NCBI RefSeq assembly: GCF_000814765.1
Contig: NZ_JWIC01000010.1
Location: forward strand, 382,001-446,000
Length of the DNA stretch: 64,000 bases
Direction of reading: 5' to 3'
Origin: Pseudoalteromonas luteoviolacea
GTDB taxonomy: Bacteria > Pseudomonadota > Gammaproteobacteria > Enterobacterales > Alteromonadaceae
Shown here piece after piece: positions 57,599 to 64,000 of the stretch (position 1 is the stretch's first letter; each line of letters begins with the position of its first letter). The notes under the pieces are model-generated. The model ran no database searches, had not been told where the DNA came from, and was given only the letters and a program-made list of their open reading frames with translations. The translations under genes were made by a program, and so were the position numbers.

Positions 57599-59229
57599 TA
57601 TGATTGCTGCTCCATTGAGCGATTGACTAAATAAAGAGGAATTAATCCAACCAGTACGATAAACAATGCTGAGATGGAAGCCAGCTCTAACTGTTCATCA
57701 CTGACAAACTGAAAAACATGTGTCGCAAGTGTCTCAAAATTAAACGGCCTGAGCAGCAGCGCTGCTGGTAATTCTTTCATACACTCAATAAAAACCAGTA
57801 AACCTGCGGTCAGTATGCCACGCTTCAACAGCGGAATATGTACACGACCTAAAGTCTGTAGATTATTTTTCCCCAAAGAGGCGCTGGCCATATCAATACT
57901 TGGGCTTATTCGGACAAAACTCGCCTCAACGGCACCTTGAGCAATGGCGTAAAAACGCACCACGTAAGCAAACACTAAAGCGAAAATAGTACCGCTAAAT
58001 AACAGCCCTGGCTCTAATCCAGTGCCATCTAACCAGCGATTTAAGTAATCATCAAATAAAGTCAGAGGCAGTAGCACGGCTATCGCCAAAACTGTACCGG
58101 GTAGCGCATACCCCATACTCGCCACTTTGCCGGGAAAGCTCTTTGTCTTTTGCTCTCCAATTCGCTGATAAAACACCACCAAAATACTACAGCAAATTGC
58201 AATCGCGCTTACATACAGACTGATCTTCAAACTTTGCCATGCGTAATTAAAAAACGCATCATTCCAAGCCTGGTCAAAATAATCGATGGCGTAACTTAAC
58301 AGGATCCCAACTGGAATAAAAAATGCCAAAATCAATACTAGACTACAAAATGCGGTCGCTAACCAACCACTTTTGCCACTTAATTCATACAAACTCGTGT
58401 CATTCACACTGCTTTGCCGTTCATGCACGACTTTGCTTCTGCGGCTCATTTTTTCTAGCGACAGAGCGATAAATAAAAAAAGTAACATAATACCGGAAAT
58501 TTTAGCTGCAGCTGTCAGCGAGTAGTAGCCTAACCAGGTATCATATACTGCGGTGGTGAGCGTACTAACCGCAAAATAATGTACCGTCGCGAAATCAGCC
58601 ATGGTTTCCATACTTATCAGTGCAAGAGCTGCCACAATGGCACCACGAGATAATGGCAGACTCACTTTAAGAAAGCTCTGAAATGGCGACAGTCCCATTA
58701 ATTGGCTTGCTTGAACCAATTTAAAAGATTGTTCTCTAAGCGCCGTTTTAAAAATCAAATATAAATAAGGGTAGAGTACAAGTGCTATCATGACGATAGC
58801 GCCGGGCAAAGTGCGGATATCAAAAAACCAATAGTCATCAGGGCTCGTCCACCCAAACCAGTCCCTTAAAAATATCTGTACTGGCCCCGCATAATCAAGT
58901 AAGTCAGTATACACATAGGCGATGATGTAGGTAGGCATGGCAAGCGGCAGCATCAGGGCCCACTCAAATATTCGCTTGCCGGGGAAATGGCAATACGCCG
59001 TTAGCCACCCAAGTGGCAGTGCAATGACAGCACTGAGTAACAAGACACCGGCTATTAACCACACTGTATTGCTAATATAATCCCAGAGAACAGTATCCCA
59101 AAGATGCGAGAATACTTCAGATTCTCCTTGCAATGATTCAAAAATGAGAAATGCCAGCGGGGTAGACAGGCAAATGCCGATCACCCACGCTGTTATCTGC
59201 CAATTCGACAGTTTATTTTTTAGCTGCAT
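57598..59229 (-). CDS. fbpB: Iron(III) ABC transporter, permease
   Basis: Membrane permease of 543 residues, a fused double-length form with two sets of about six helices, as in FbpB/SfuB/HitB. Each half has the EAA coupling loop (ASQLMGLSPFQSFLKVSLPLS near 180-200; SASLGKNNLQTLGRVHIPLL near 445-464). It overlaps fbpA by one base (TAATG) and fbpC by one. Confidence 0.93.
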   Translation of the reverse strand: MQLKNKLSNWQITAWVIGICLSTPLAFLIFESLQGESEVFSHLWDTVLWDYISNTVWLIAGVLLLSAVIALPLGWLTAYCHFPGKRIFEWALMLPLAMPTYIIAYVYTDLLDYAGPVQIFLRDWFGWTSPDDYWFFDIRTLPGAIVMIALVLYPYLYLIFKTALREQSFKLVQASQLMGLSPFQSFLKVSLPLSRGAIVAALALISMETMADFATVHYFAVSTLTTAVYDTWLGYYSLTAAAKISGIMLLFLFIALSLEKMSRRSKVVHERQSSVNDTSLYELSGKSGWLATAFCSLVLILAFFIPVGILLSYAIDYFDQAWNDAFFNYAWQSLKISLYVSAIAICCSILVVFYQRIGEQKTKSFPGKVASMGYALPGTVLAIAVLLPLTLFDDYLNRWLDGTGLEPGLLFSGTIFALVFAYVVRFYAIAQGAVEASFVRISPSIDMASASLGKNNLQTLGRVHIPLLKRGILTAGLLVFIECMKELPAALLLRPFNFETLATHVFQFVSDEQLELASISALFIVLVGLIPLYLVNRSMEQQS

Positions 59230-60233
59230 TAAAGGTCAAATTTTACCTCATCAATTAGCTTCAGAGCCAACGGACGGTATTTACTAATTTCAGCAAGTGG
59301 TAAGCTGTCTTCCTTAAACGCTCCCCATGACGCTACCATTTTCGATAATTCGACGCCCGGTTTGACCGGATATTCCATATTCGTCGATGCGTACATATTC
59401 TGCGCCTTATTGTCCGTCATAAACTCTATGAGTTTCAAGGCATTTTCTTTATTTTTTGCGTACTTGGTTAGAACAACACCGGAAACATTCAAATGAGAAC
59501 CGCGGTTCTTTTGGTTAGGGAAATTGATGTAAACAGAATCAGCCCAAGACTTTTGTTTCTCATCAGTCATCATTTTTCCAAAGTAATAACTATTGCCCAA
59601 TGCAATATCACACAGCCCCTCTTTCACCGCTTTCACTTGTGCGCGATCATTACCTTGAGGTTTACGTGCCAAGTTATTCTTTACACCAACCAACCACTCT
59701 TTAGTTTCTGTCTCACCGTGATGTGCAATCATAGAAGCCACAAGGCCTAAATTATATGGGTGTTTTCCCGAGCGAGTACAAATTTTACCCTTGTACTTAG
59801 GATCAGCCAACTCTTCATAACTGAGCGTTTCTAACCTGCCGAGTCTTGATTTAGATGAGTACACATTGCGTACACGTTTGGTCAATGCAACCCACTGTCC
59901 CTCTGGATCTCTAAATGACGCAGGGATGTTACTTTCAACCGTTTTACTGGCGATCTTTTGAGTTAAGCCTAAATCTTCCAACTGGATCATGGCACTAAAG
60001 TTTGAAGTCAGAACCAAATCCGCACGAGAGTGCTTGCCTTCTCTTTTAACACGCTCTATCAAGCCTTTTTTTGCAAAAACAACATTCGTTTTTATTCCTG
60101 TCTGCTTAGTAAAATCATCAAGGATAGGCTGAATTAAAAACGGTTGGCGAAATGAATAGATATTTACTTCATCCGCTGCGAAAGCTGGCATACAGGTCAC
60201 AGCGGTCAATAATGTGGCGATAGCTCGTTTCAT
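59229..60233 (-). CDS. fbpA: Iron(III) ABC transporter, periplasmic binding protein
   Basis: Ferric-ion-binding protein, 334 residues from ATG 60233. Signal peptide (cleavage near AFA/A, 19-20), then the class II binding fold with YSFRQP near 26-31, VYSSKSRLGRLETLSYEELA, and the C-terminal-lobe iron ligands in GNSYYFGKM (near 213-221), where the Tyr pair would bind Fe3+. First gene of the fbpABC-dyp operon, with a Fur-box-like site just upstream. Confidence 0.93.
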   Translation of the reverse strand: MKRAIATLLTAVTCMPAFAADEVNIYSFRQPFLIQPILDDFTKQTGIKTNVVFAKKGLIERVKREGKHSRADLVLTSNFSAMIQLEDLGLTQKIASKTVESNIPASFRDPEGQWVALTKRVRNVYSSKSRLGRLETLSYEELADPKYKGKICTRSGKHPYNLGLVASMIAHHGETETKEWLVGVKNNLARKPQGNDRAQVKAVKEGLCDIALGNSYYFGKMMTDEKQKSWADSVYINFPNQKNRGSHLNVSGVVLTKYAKNKENALKLIEFMTDNKAQNMYASTNMEYPVKPGVELSKMVASWGAFKEDSLPLAEISKYRPLALKLIDEVKFDL

Positions 60234-60246
60234 GAAGACTCCAAAT

Positions 60247-60265
60247 CCAAACAATTATTATTATC
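60247..60265 (-). promoter_or_regulatory. Fur-box-like site upstream of fbpA
   Basis: GATAATAATAATTGTTTGG on the minus strand matches 13 of 19 positions of the Fur consensus (GATAATGATAATCATTATC), with the first two hexamers nearly perfect. It lies 14-32 bp before the ATG, where Fur-Fe2+ would block transcription or initiation. Confidence 0.6.
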
Positions 60266-60351
60266 AACTAATTCTAACGCGATTATACATAAATTACAGC
60301 CCACTGACTCGAGTGACTAAAATTATTATTGCCGCTTATCGACAATTTATC

Positions 60352-60369
60352 TGTAAGAGATGTCTCACT
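60352..60369 (+). promoter_or_regulatory. GacA/UvrY-box-like sequence
   Basis: TGTAAG-AGATGT-CTCACT resembles the GacA/UvrY/VarA binding site TGTAAG-N6-CTTACA (6/6 in the first arm, 4/6 in the second). It is about 150 bp upstream of the -10 of the CsrB-like RNA, as expected for an upstream activating site. Confidence 0.55.
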
Positions 60370-60515
60370 CTACCTGTCGATATCGAGTAATCTGTTATAG
60401 ATTTCACCGCCCTCAAATTAGGAACCTATTGTTATTTAATAATTTTTATTTATCAAATAGAACATAGTCTTTTTTTTATAATCTTCAAGCCAATGTTTTC
60501 CAGCCCAAACCGACA

Positions 60516-60521
60516 TATACT
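60516..60521 (+). promoter_or_regulatory. -10 element of the CsrB-like RNA
   Basis: TATACT at 60516-60521, predicted start of transcription near 60528. No good -35 is visible at 16-18 bp, which suits an activator-dependent promoter. Confidence 0.5.
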
Positions 60522-60527
60522 TTATCT

Positions 60528-60935
60528 GTCTCTTAGGGAGAGGCATTGCAAGGATAAAGGATGTAAAACGCAATACATGGATAGGTTCCCGGTATTGGAA
60601 TATGGAACTCGGATTATGCTGTATTTGCAGGACGCAAATATTTAAGTAAGGATGTTTACATTTTCAGGATGTCAGGACTAGATGGAGTTAGGAAGGGTAA
60701 TGGAATAGCCCATAAGGATTAATTGCAGGGTGATATCAAACGAAGGATAAGTTTGATGCAAACTAGGACGGGGTTAGGACAACCCAAGTGGATTTGTACA
60801 GGAAGTGCAATAATTCGCAGAACCAAAACACCAAGCGAATTGTATGGAAATGAATTAGGGAGTTGAGTTATTCAACATGGCAGGATGCTGTTTAGAAGAT
60901 TCCGTCAAGCGCGACTCGAAAGAGTCGCGCTATCT
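60528..60935 (+). ncRNA. csrB: CsrB-family small RNA (CsrA sponge)
   Basis: A 400-nt stretch with no coding frame and an extreme density of GGA: I count 23 between 60528 and 60907. Many are in the CsrA-binding contexts AGGAT(G), CAGGAC/CAGGATG and ATGGA, for example at 60551-60562, 60629-60633, 60666-60678 and 60882-60886. Such RNAs sequester the translational regulator CsrA and are activated by the GacS/GacA (BarA/UvrY) system. The 5' end GTCTCTTAGGGAGAG resembles the start of CsrB-type RNAs, and a strong hairpin ends it. The exact ends are inferred, and the gene number (CsrB versus CsrC) cannot be told. Confidence 0.87.
60908..60935 (+). terminator. Terminal hairpin of the CsrB-like RNA
   Basis: AGCGCGACTC-GAAA-GAGTCGCGCT, a 10-bp GC-rich stem with GNRA-type loop, followed by ATCTTCATGTC. 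It may also serve the convergent tapT. Confidence 0.75.
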
Positions 60936-60941
60936 TCATGT

Positions 60942-61646
60942 CTAAACTTCCACGAATTTGCTTCGTTTACCTCTTAAATACGCATCTCTAAAATCGACAA
61001 AGTGGGCAGTTAAATTCTCTGCGGCCTCTGCTTCACCATTTTCGGCAAACACAACACAAGCCACTTCGGCTGTGCCTAGTTGATGCTCATGCGGTGCTAC
61101 CCGCAATTTATAATTAGACAAGCTTTGTGGAGAGACAGATAATACTGGGAATCGATCTAGATAGGGACTTTTCCTGAACATCTTTTTTGCTTCTCGCCAA
61201 GTACCATCGAGAAAAATAAACAGCGGCTTTTTACCGTCAATACGTTGGACGGACTTGATCACTCGCTGCGGCTGAACATTCTCTTCAGGAAAAACGACGA
61301 TTGGTTGATAATTCGGATTGTCCAAAAGCGCCAGCAGGGCTTCACTGGGTTCGGTTCTGTCCCATCTAAAGGCATAATTATCAGGAACAATATCAGCAAT
61401 TAATCGCCCAGTATTTGATGGCTTAAAACTTTCGTTATGATACATTAATAAACACACGGCACTTGAACACTGGGCCTGTCTGATACCTGCACAGATACAT
61501 AAAGGCTCAGCGAGCAAACAAGCCTCGCAGCGAGTAAGTTTTGAACCACGTGCTTTAAATTCTCTCTTCGATTCAGAAATTTGCTGTGCACGAAGTGCCA
61601 ATACTGAGTTGCCCAAAATATTCTCCCAACAAAAAAGACAGGCCAT
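60942..61646 (-). CDS. tapT: tRNA-uridine 3-amino-3-carboxypropyltransferase TapT
   Basis: DTW-domain enzyme (YfiP family) that makes acp3U47 in tRNA from S-adenosylmethionine. The 234 residues have a Cys-rich N-terminal zinc-like part (RCEACLLAEPLCICAG near 39-54), the SAM/DTW part with KPSNTGRLIADIVPD near 75-89, and the signature LDGTWREAKKMFRKSPYL (near 145-162). The length and the whole pattern match E. coli TapT. An N-terminal MACLFCWEN extension is possible, or the start may be further in. Confidence 0.92.
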   Translation of the reverse strand: MACLFCWENILGNSVLALRAQQISESKREFKARGSKLTRCEACLLAEPLCICAGIRQAQCSSAVCLLMYHNESFKPSNTGRLIADIVPDNYAFRWDRTEPSEALLALLDNPNYQPIVVFPEENVQPQRVIKSVQRIDGKKPLFIFLDGTWREAKKMFRKSPYLDRFPVLSVSPQSLSNYKLRVAPHEHQLGTAEVACVVFAENGEAEAAENLTAHFVDFRDAYLRGKRSKFVEV

Positions 61647-61684
61647 TGTACCAAGTCTAACAATAAAAGGATAAAGCTATTATT

Positions 61685-62224
61685 ATGAGAGTTAATCAGA
61701 CAAATCGACTAACCTATCGCCTGCTCACTCCGAACGATGCGGATCTGCTCTTTGCATTAGATCAGAACCCTGAAGTTATGCAGTTTATCAATGGTGGTCA
61801 AAGCACAAGTCGAGACGATATCAACTCGATATTCATTCCTCGCCTAAAGCAATTTTCTAACCAAGAGAAAGGCTGGGGGCTATGGGGCTGCTTTTTATTG
61901 GATAGCAATGAGTTTATTGGCTGGATACTCGTGCGCCCGATGGACTTTTTTACAGATAAACGAGATGACTCTAATTTGGAGATCGGCTGGCGATTTATGC
62001 AATCGAGCTGGGGAAAAGGCCTCGCATCAGAAGCCGCTTTGCAGATAGCAGACACTTTGACCGAGTATAAAGTCGCAACAAAGCTCACTGCACTTGCTCA
62101 TGCTGACAATCAGGGCTCGATTAATGTCATGAAAAAAATTGGCTTAGAATACCTTAAAACAGCTATTCACACTGAACCGCTAGGCAGTGCAGAAGTGGTC
62201 GTGTATGAAAAAACACTCGATTGA
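61685..62224 (+). CDS. GNAT-family N-acetyltransferase
   Basis: Acetyl-CoA-dependent acetyltransferase of 179 residues, RimJ/RimL-like type 3 GNAT fold. LTYRLLTPNDADLLFAL (near 9-25), an acceptor-lobe FIGWILVRP strand near 76-84, the acetyl-CoA loop SSWGKGLASEA (near 107-117; Q/RxxGxG/A variant) and NQGSINVMKKIGLEY near 136-150 are visible. The substrate is unknown. Divergent from tapT by 38 bp. Confidence 0.88.
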   Translation: MRVNQTNRLTYRLLTPNDADLLFALDQNPEVMQFINGGQSTSRDDINSIFIPRLKQFSNQEKGWGLWGCFLLDSNEFIGWILVRPMDFFTDKRDDSNLEIGWRFMQSSWGKGLASEAALQIADTLTEYKVATKLTALAHADNQGSINVMKKIGLEYLKTAIHTEPLGSAEVVVYEKTLD

Positions 62225-62228
62225 AGAA

Positions 62229-62258
62229 AAAATCTGGGGCCAAAAAGCCCCAGATTTG
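62229..62258. terminator. Bidirectional terminator
   Basis: AAATCTGGGGC-CAAAAA-GCCCCAGATTT between the GNAT gene and uppP. The minus strand has the better T-run (TTTTTTC), so it chiefly ends uppP. Confidence 0.9.
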
Positions 62259-62261
62259 TAT

Positions 62262-63065
62262 TTACATCGACAAATAAATCACTAAGAACACGCCTAATGC
62301 CAGTCGATAAATAACGAATGGCAACATACCCATCTTCTCAATGACTTTTAAGAAGTAATGGATACATGCATAGGCGGCAAAAAAGGACAGCACAGCACCT
62401 GTCACGATATCTGCAATATTAAACTCATCACCTTCTGAAATAAGTTTATAGGTCAGATAACTCCCCGCAGCGGCAATTACAGGGATAGACATTAAAAACG
62501 AAAAACGCGCTGCACTTTGCTTGTTCAATCCCATCATCAGACCAATTGTCATGGTGATCCCGGAACGAGATGTGCCTGGTAACAACATCGCAACTACCTG
62601 AGATAGACCAATGCACAACGCCATAACCCAGTTGATTTGATAAATAGTTTTAATTTGTTTTGCTGTTTTATCTGCGTACCATAGCAATAAACCAAAACCA
62701 ACCGTTGTCCCTGCAATGATCCAGGCATTACGCGAATACGCTTCGACCAAATCTTTAGCAAAATAGCCAATAACCAGCGATGGCAATGTCGCAAGTAAAA
62801 TAAACCAACCTAGCTTACTGTCGTCCGTGGTCCCCTGCGCGCCAAATGATTTAAACCACGCAGTCAGAATTTCCGCCACTTCTTTACGAAAATAAATGAC
62901 GACCGCAAACAACGTACCTACATGTACCGCGACATCAAATGCCAAACCTTGGTCTTGCCAACCAAAAACTTGAGACGGTAATATCAAATGAGCGGAACTC
63001 GAAATGGGTAAAAACTCCGTTAAACCCTGAATTAATGCTAGAACAATTATTTCTATAAGACTCAT
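62262..63065 (-). CDS. uppP: Undecaprenyl-diphosphatase UppP (BacA)
   Basis: Membrane phosphatase that recycles undecaprenyl pyrophosphate, the lipid carrier of cell-wall synthesis; overproduction gives bacitracin resistance. From ATG 63065 the protein has 267 residues and about eight helices with the conserved motifs GLTEFLPISSSAHL (14-27) and PGTSRSGITMT near 168-178. The frame to 63101 overlaps folK. It follows folB-folK; the folB/uppP neighbourhood is also seen in E. coli. Confidence 0.96.
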   Translation of the reverse strand: MSLIEIIVLALIQGLTEFLPISSSAHLILPSQVFGWQDQGLAFDVAVHVGTLFAVVIYFRKEVAEILTAWFKSFGAQGTTDDSKLGWFILLATLPSLVIGYFAKDLVEAYSRNAWIIAGTTVGFGLLLWYADKTAKQIKTIYQINWVMALCIGLSQVVAMLLPGTSRSGITMTIGLMMGLNKQSAARFSFLMSIPVIAAAGSYLTYKLISEGDEFNIADIVTGAVLSFFAAYACIHYFLKVIEKMGMLPFVIYRLALGVFLVIYLSM

Positions 63066-63070
63066 TGTAG

Positions 63071-63550
63071 TTACAACTCCACTTTCCATAGCTTTTGACA
63101 CGGGTTACTGTAGTTTTGCCAAATGGCAGAGATGGTTTCACCAGTAGTCGGCAGTGTGACATGTCCTCCTACCTCAGACAAAGGTAAAAGCACAAACGCA
63201 TTTTTGGTAATTTCATCACGAGGCAGTTGCGCTGGTTGTTCGCATACTAAATCGTCATATAGCAACAGATCGAGATCTAAAGTCCGAGGACTAAACTTTT
63301 TATCTCCATGTGTTCGGCCGTTGTCCCGCTCAATTCTTTTTAGTAGCTTGCAAACTGCTTCTACTGACATATCTGTTGAAGCTGCAAAAACAGAATTAAA
63401 AAAGTTGCGACCATTAAATCCAACCGGCTCACTTTCATATACATTTGAATGCTGATAGTCAGGAAAGTATTCTATCAGGGCAGTCAGACCGTTTTTAAAA
63501 TGTCGCTCTCTATCTACGTTAGAGCCAATACTAATGTAAATTTCTGCCAT
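63071..63550 (-). CDS. folK: 2-amino-4-hydroxy-6-hydroxymethyldihydropteridine diphosphokinase
   Basis: HPPK transfers pyrophosphate from ATP to 6-hydroxymethyl-dihydropterin in folate synthesis. From ATG 63550 it has 159 residues: IYISIGSNVDRERHF (4-18), YESEPVGFNGRNFFN near 41-55 and the HPPK signature SPRTLDLDLLLYDD near 88-101. It directly follows folB with a 1-bp gap, so the two pathway-adjacent enzymes are coupled. Confidence 0.95.
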   Translation of the reverse strand: MAEIYISIGSNVDRERHFKNGLTALIEYFPDYQHSNVYESEPVGFNGRNFFNSVFAASTDMSVEAVCKLLKRIERDNGRTHGDKKFSPRTLDLDLLLYDDLVCEQPAQLPRDEITKNAFVLLPLSEVGGHVTLPTTGETISAIWQNYSNPCQKLWKVEL

Positions 63551-63551
63551 G

Positions 63552-63902
63552 TTATTTTTTCCGGTATATTTCAATACCTACAGTAGCCGCTTGTGCGACA
63601 GCTGCGGGTTTGCTGACTTTAATTCGAACATCACTCACAGCAAACTCGCCTAAAATCATGGCAGCCAACCTTTCTAACAAGGTCTCTAAGAGCTCAACTT
63701 GGATAGATTCCGATAACGTAATGACACGCTCGCTCACCTTTGCATAATCGACGGTAAGATTAATGTCGTCAGTTTGCGCTGCTGGGATAATATCTGTAGA
63801 CATTTCAATATCAAAATAAAGGCTTTGTTTACTTTCTTTCTCAAAGTCGTAAACTCCTATTATGGTCTCGACGTGTAATTGCGAGATATAGACCTTGTCC
63901 AT
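63552..63902 (-). CDS. folB: Dihydroneopterin aldolase
   Basis: Cleaves dihydroneopterin to 6-hydroxymethyl-dihydropterin and glycolaldehyde in folate synthesis. From ATG 63902 (AGGAG upstream) it has 116 residues: VETIIGVYDFEKESKQ (near 10-25), TVDYAKVSERV near 49-59 and ETLLERLA near 73-80, with the catalytic Lys in IKVSKPAA near 97-104. A Met at 63917 adds five residues but lies over the ribosome site. TATGAT at 63968-63973 is a possible -10. Nothing further is seen to the window end. Confidence 0.94.
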   Translation of the reverse strand: MDKVYISQLHVETIIGVYDFEKESKQSLYFDIEMSTDIIPAAQTDDINLTVDYAKVSERVITLSESIQVELLETLLERLAAMILGEFAVSDVRIKVSKPAAVAQAATVGIEIYRKK

Positions 63903-64000
63903 GTATACTCCTAGCATGACTAAAACGGGGTCGGCGAAAAATATTAGGCCGTGTAAAAAGAATCGCGATCATAGCCCAAAACAAAGCAATAAAAAATAAG

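Noticed and set aside
63903-64000. Short readable frame upstream of folB on the minus strand (LFFIALFWAMIAILF...)
   Set aside because: It runs out of frame through folB and looks like AT-rich promoter sequence; no start is visible in the window.

Overview
The window is a contiguous piece of a gammaproteobacterial chromosome, most likely from a marine member of the Alteromonadales close to Pseudoalteromonas. This rests on the gene order (xerD-dsbC-recJ-prfB, bolA-yajG-ampG, mdh/argR), a sodium-pumping NQR operon, FabV as enoyl reductase, moderate-to-low GC, and protein sequences recognised from those groups. It is almost entirely housekeeping DNA. I see no insertion sequence, prophage, CRISPR array, tRNA or rRNA.

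Layout. 1-6.6 kb: prfB (3' end cut by the window, with its programmed frameshift), recJ, dsbC and xerD on the minus strand, then fldB, an unrecognised HExxH protein and trmN6. 6.7-12.9 kb: srmB, a hypothetical gene overlapping an MFS transporter tail to tail, yaaA, a transaldolase and a DUF3545 gene. 12.9-21.5 kb: a minus-strand cobalamin operon, btuD-btuC-cobT-cobS-cobU-cobQ-cobO-btuF-ung, behind a clear cobalamin riboswitch, with a CobC-like phosphatase upstream. 21.6-28.9 kb: nqrABCDEF-apbE-nqrM. 29.2-36.5 kb: fabV, bolA, an AlkB-like dioxygenase, rlmG, yajG, a periplasmic cyclophilin, ampG, a small XRE regulator, a 58-residue membrane ORF and erpA. 36.7-41.3 kb: a CLC channel, hemJ, pyrB, hemL. 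41.4-48.7 kb: a chemoreceptor, PBP1b, amtB-glnK and a REC-REC-GGDEF regulator. 48.9-55.6 kb: an S10 peptidase, an unknown membrane protein joined to 5-formyl-THF cyclo-ligase, rpiA, serA, mdh and argR. 55.6-60.3 kb: an iron(III) ABC transporter operon (fbpABC) ending in a DyP-type peroxidase, with a Fur-box-like site in front. 60.5-60.94 kb: a GGA-rich noncoding RNA that looks like a CsrB-family CsrA sponge. 60.9-63.9 kb: tapT, a GNAT acetyltransferase, uppP, folK and folB.

How parts work together. The B12 genes encode import (BtuCDF) plus adenosylation, amidation and lower-ligand assembly, with no corrin-ring synthesis in view, which suggests salvage controlled by the riboswitch. The NQR genes come with their flavin transferase ApbE and iron-delivery factor NqrM. 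The Fe(III) transporter and DyP peroxidase form one operon. GlnK-AmtB sits behind a sigma-54-like promoter.

The strongest noncoding signal is the CsrB-like RNA: 23 GGA triplets in about 380 nt, a strong final hairpin, and a GacA/UvrY-type box upstream. I found no wholly new multi-gene system. The remaining points of interest are small: the 58-residue ORF, repeated TATGTACCC sites around the XRE gene, an FNR-like palindrome before nqrA, and three unrecognised proteins.
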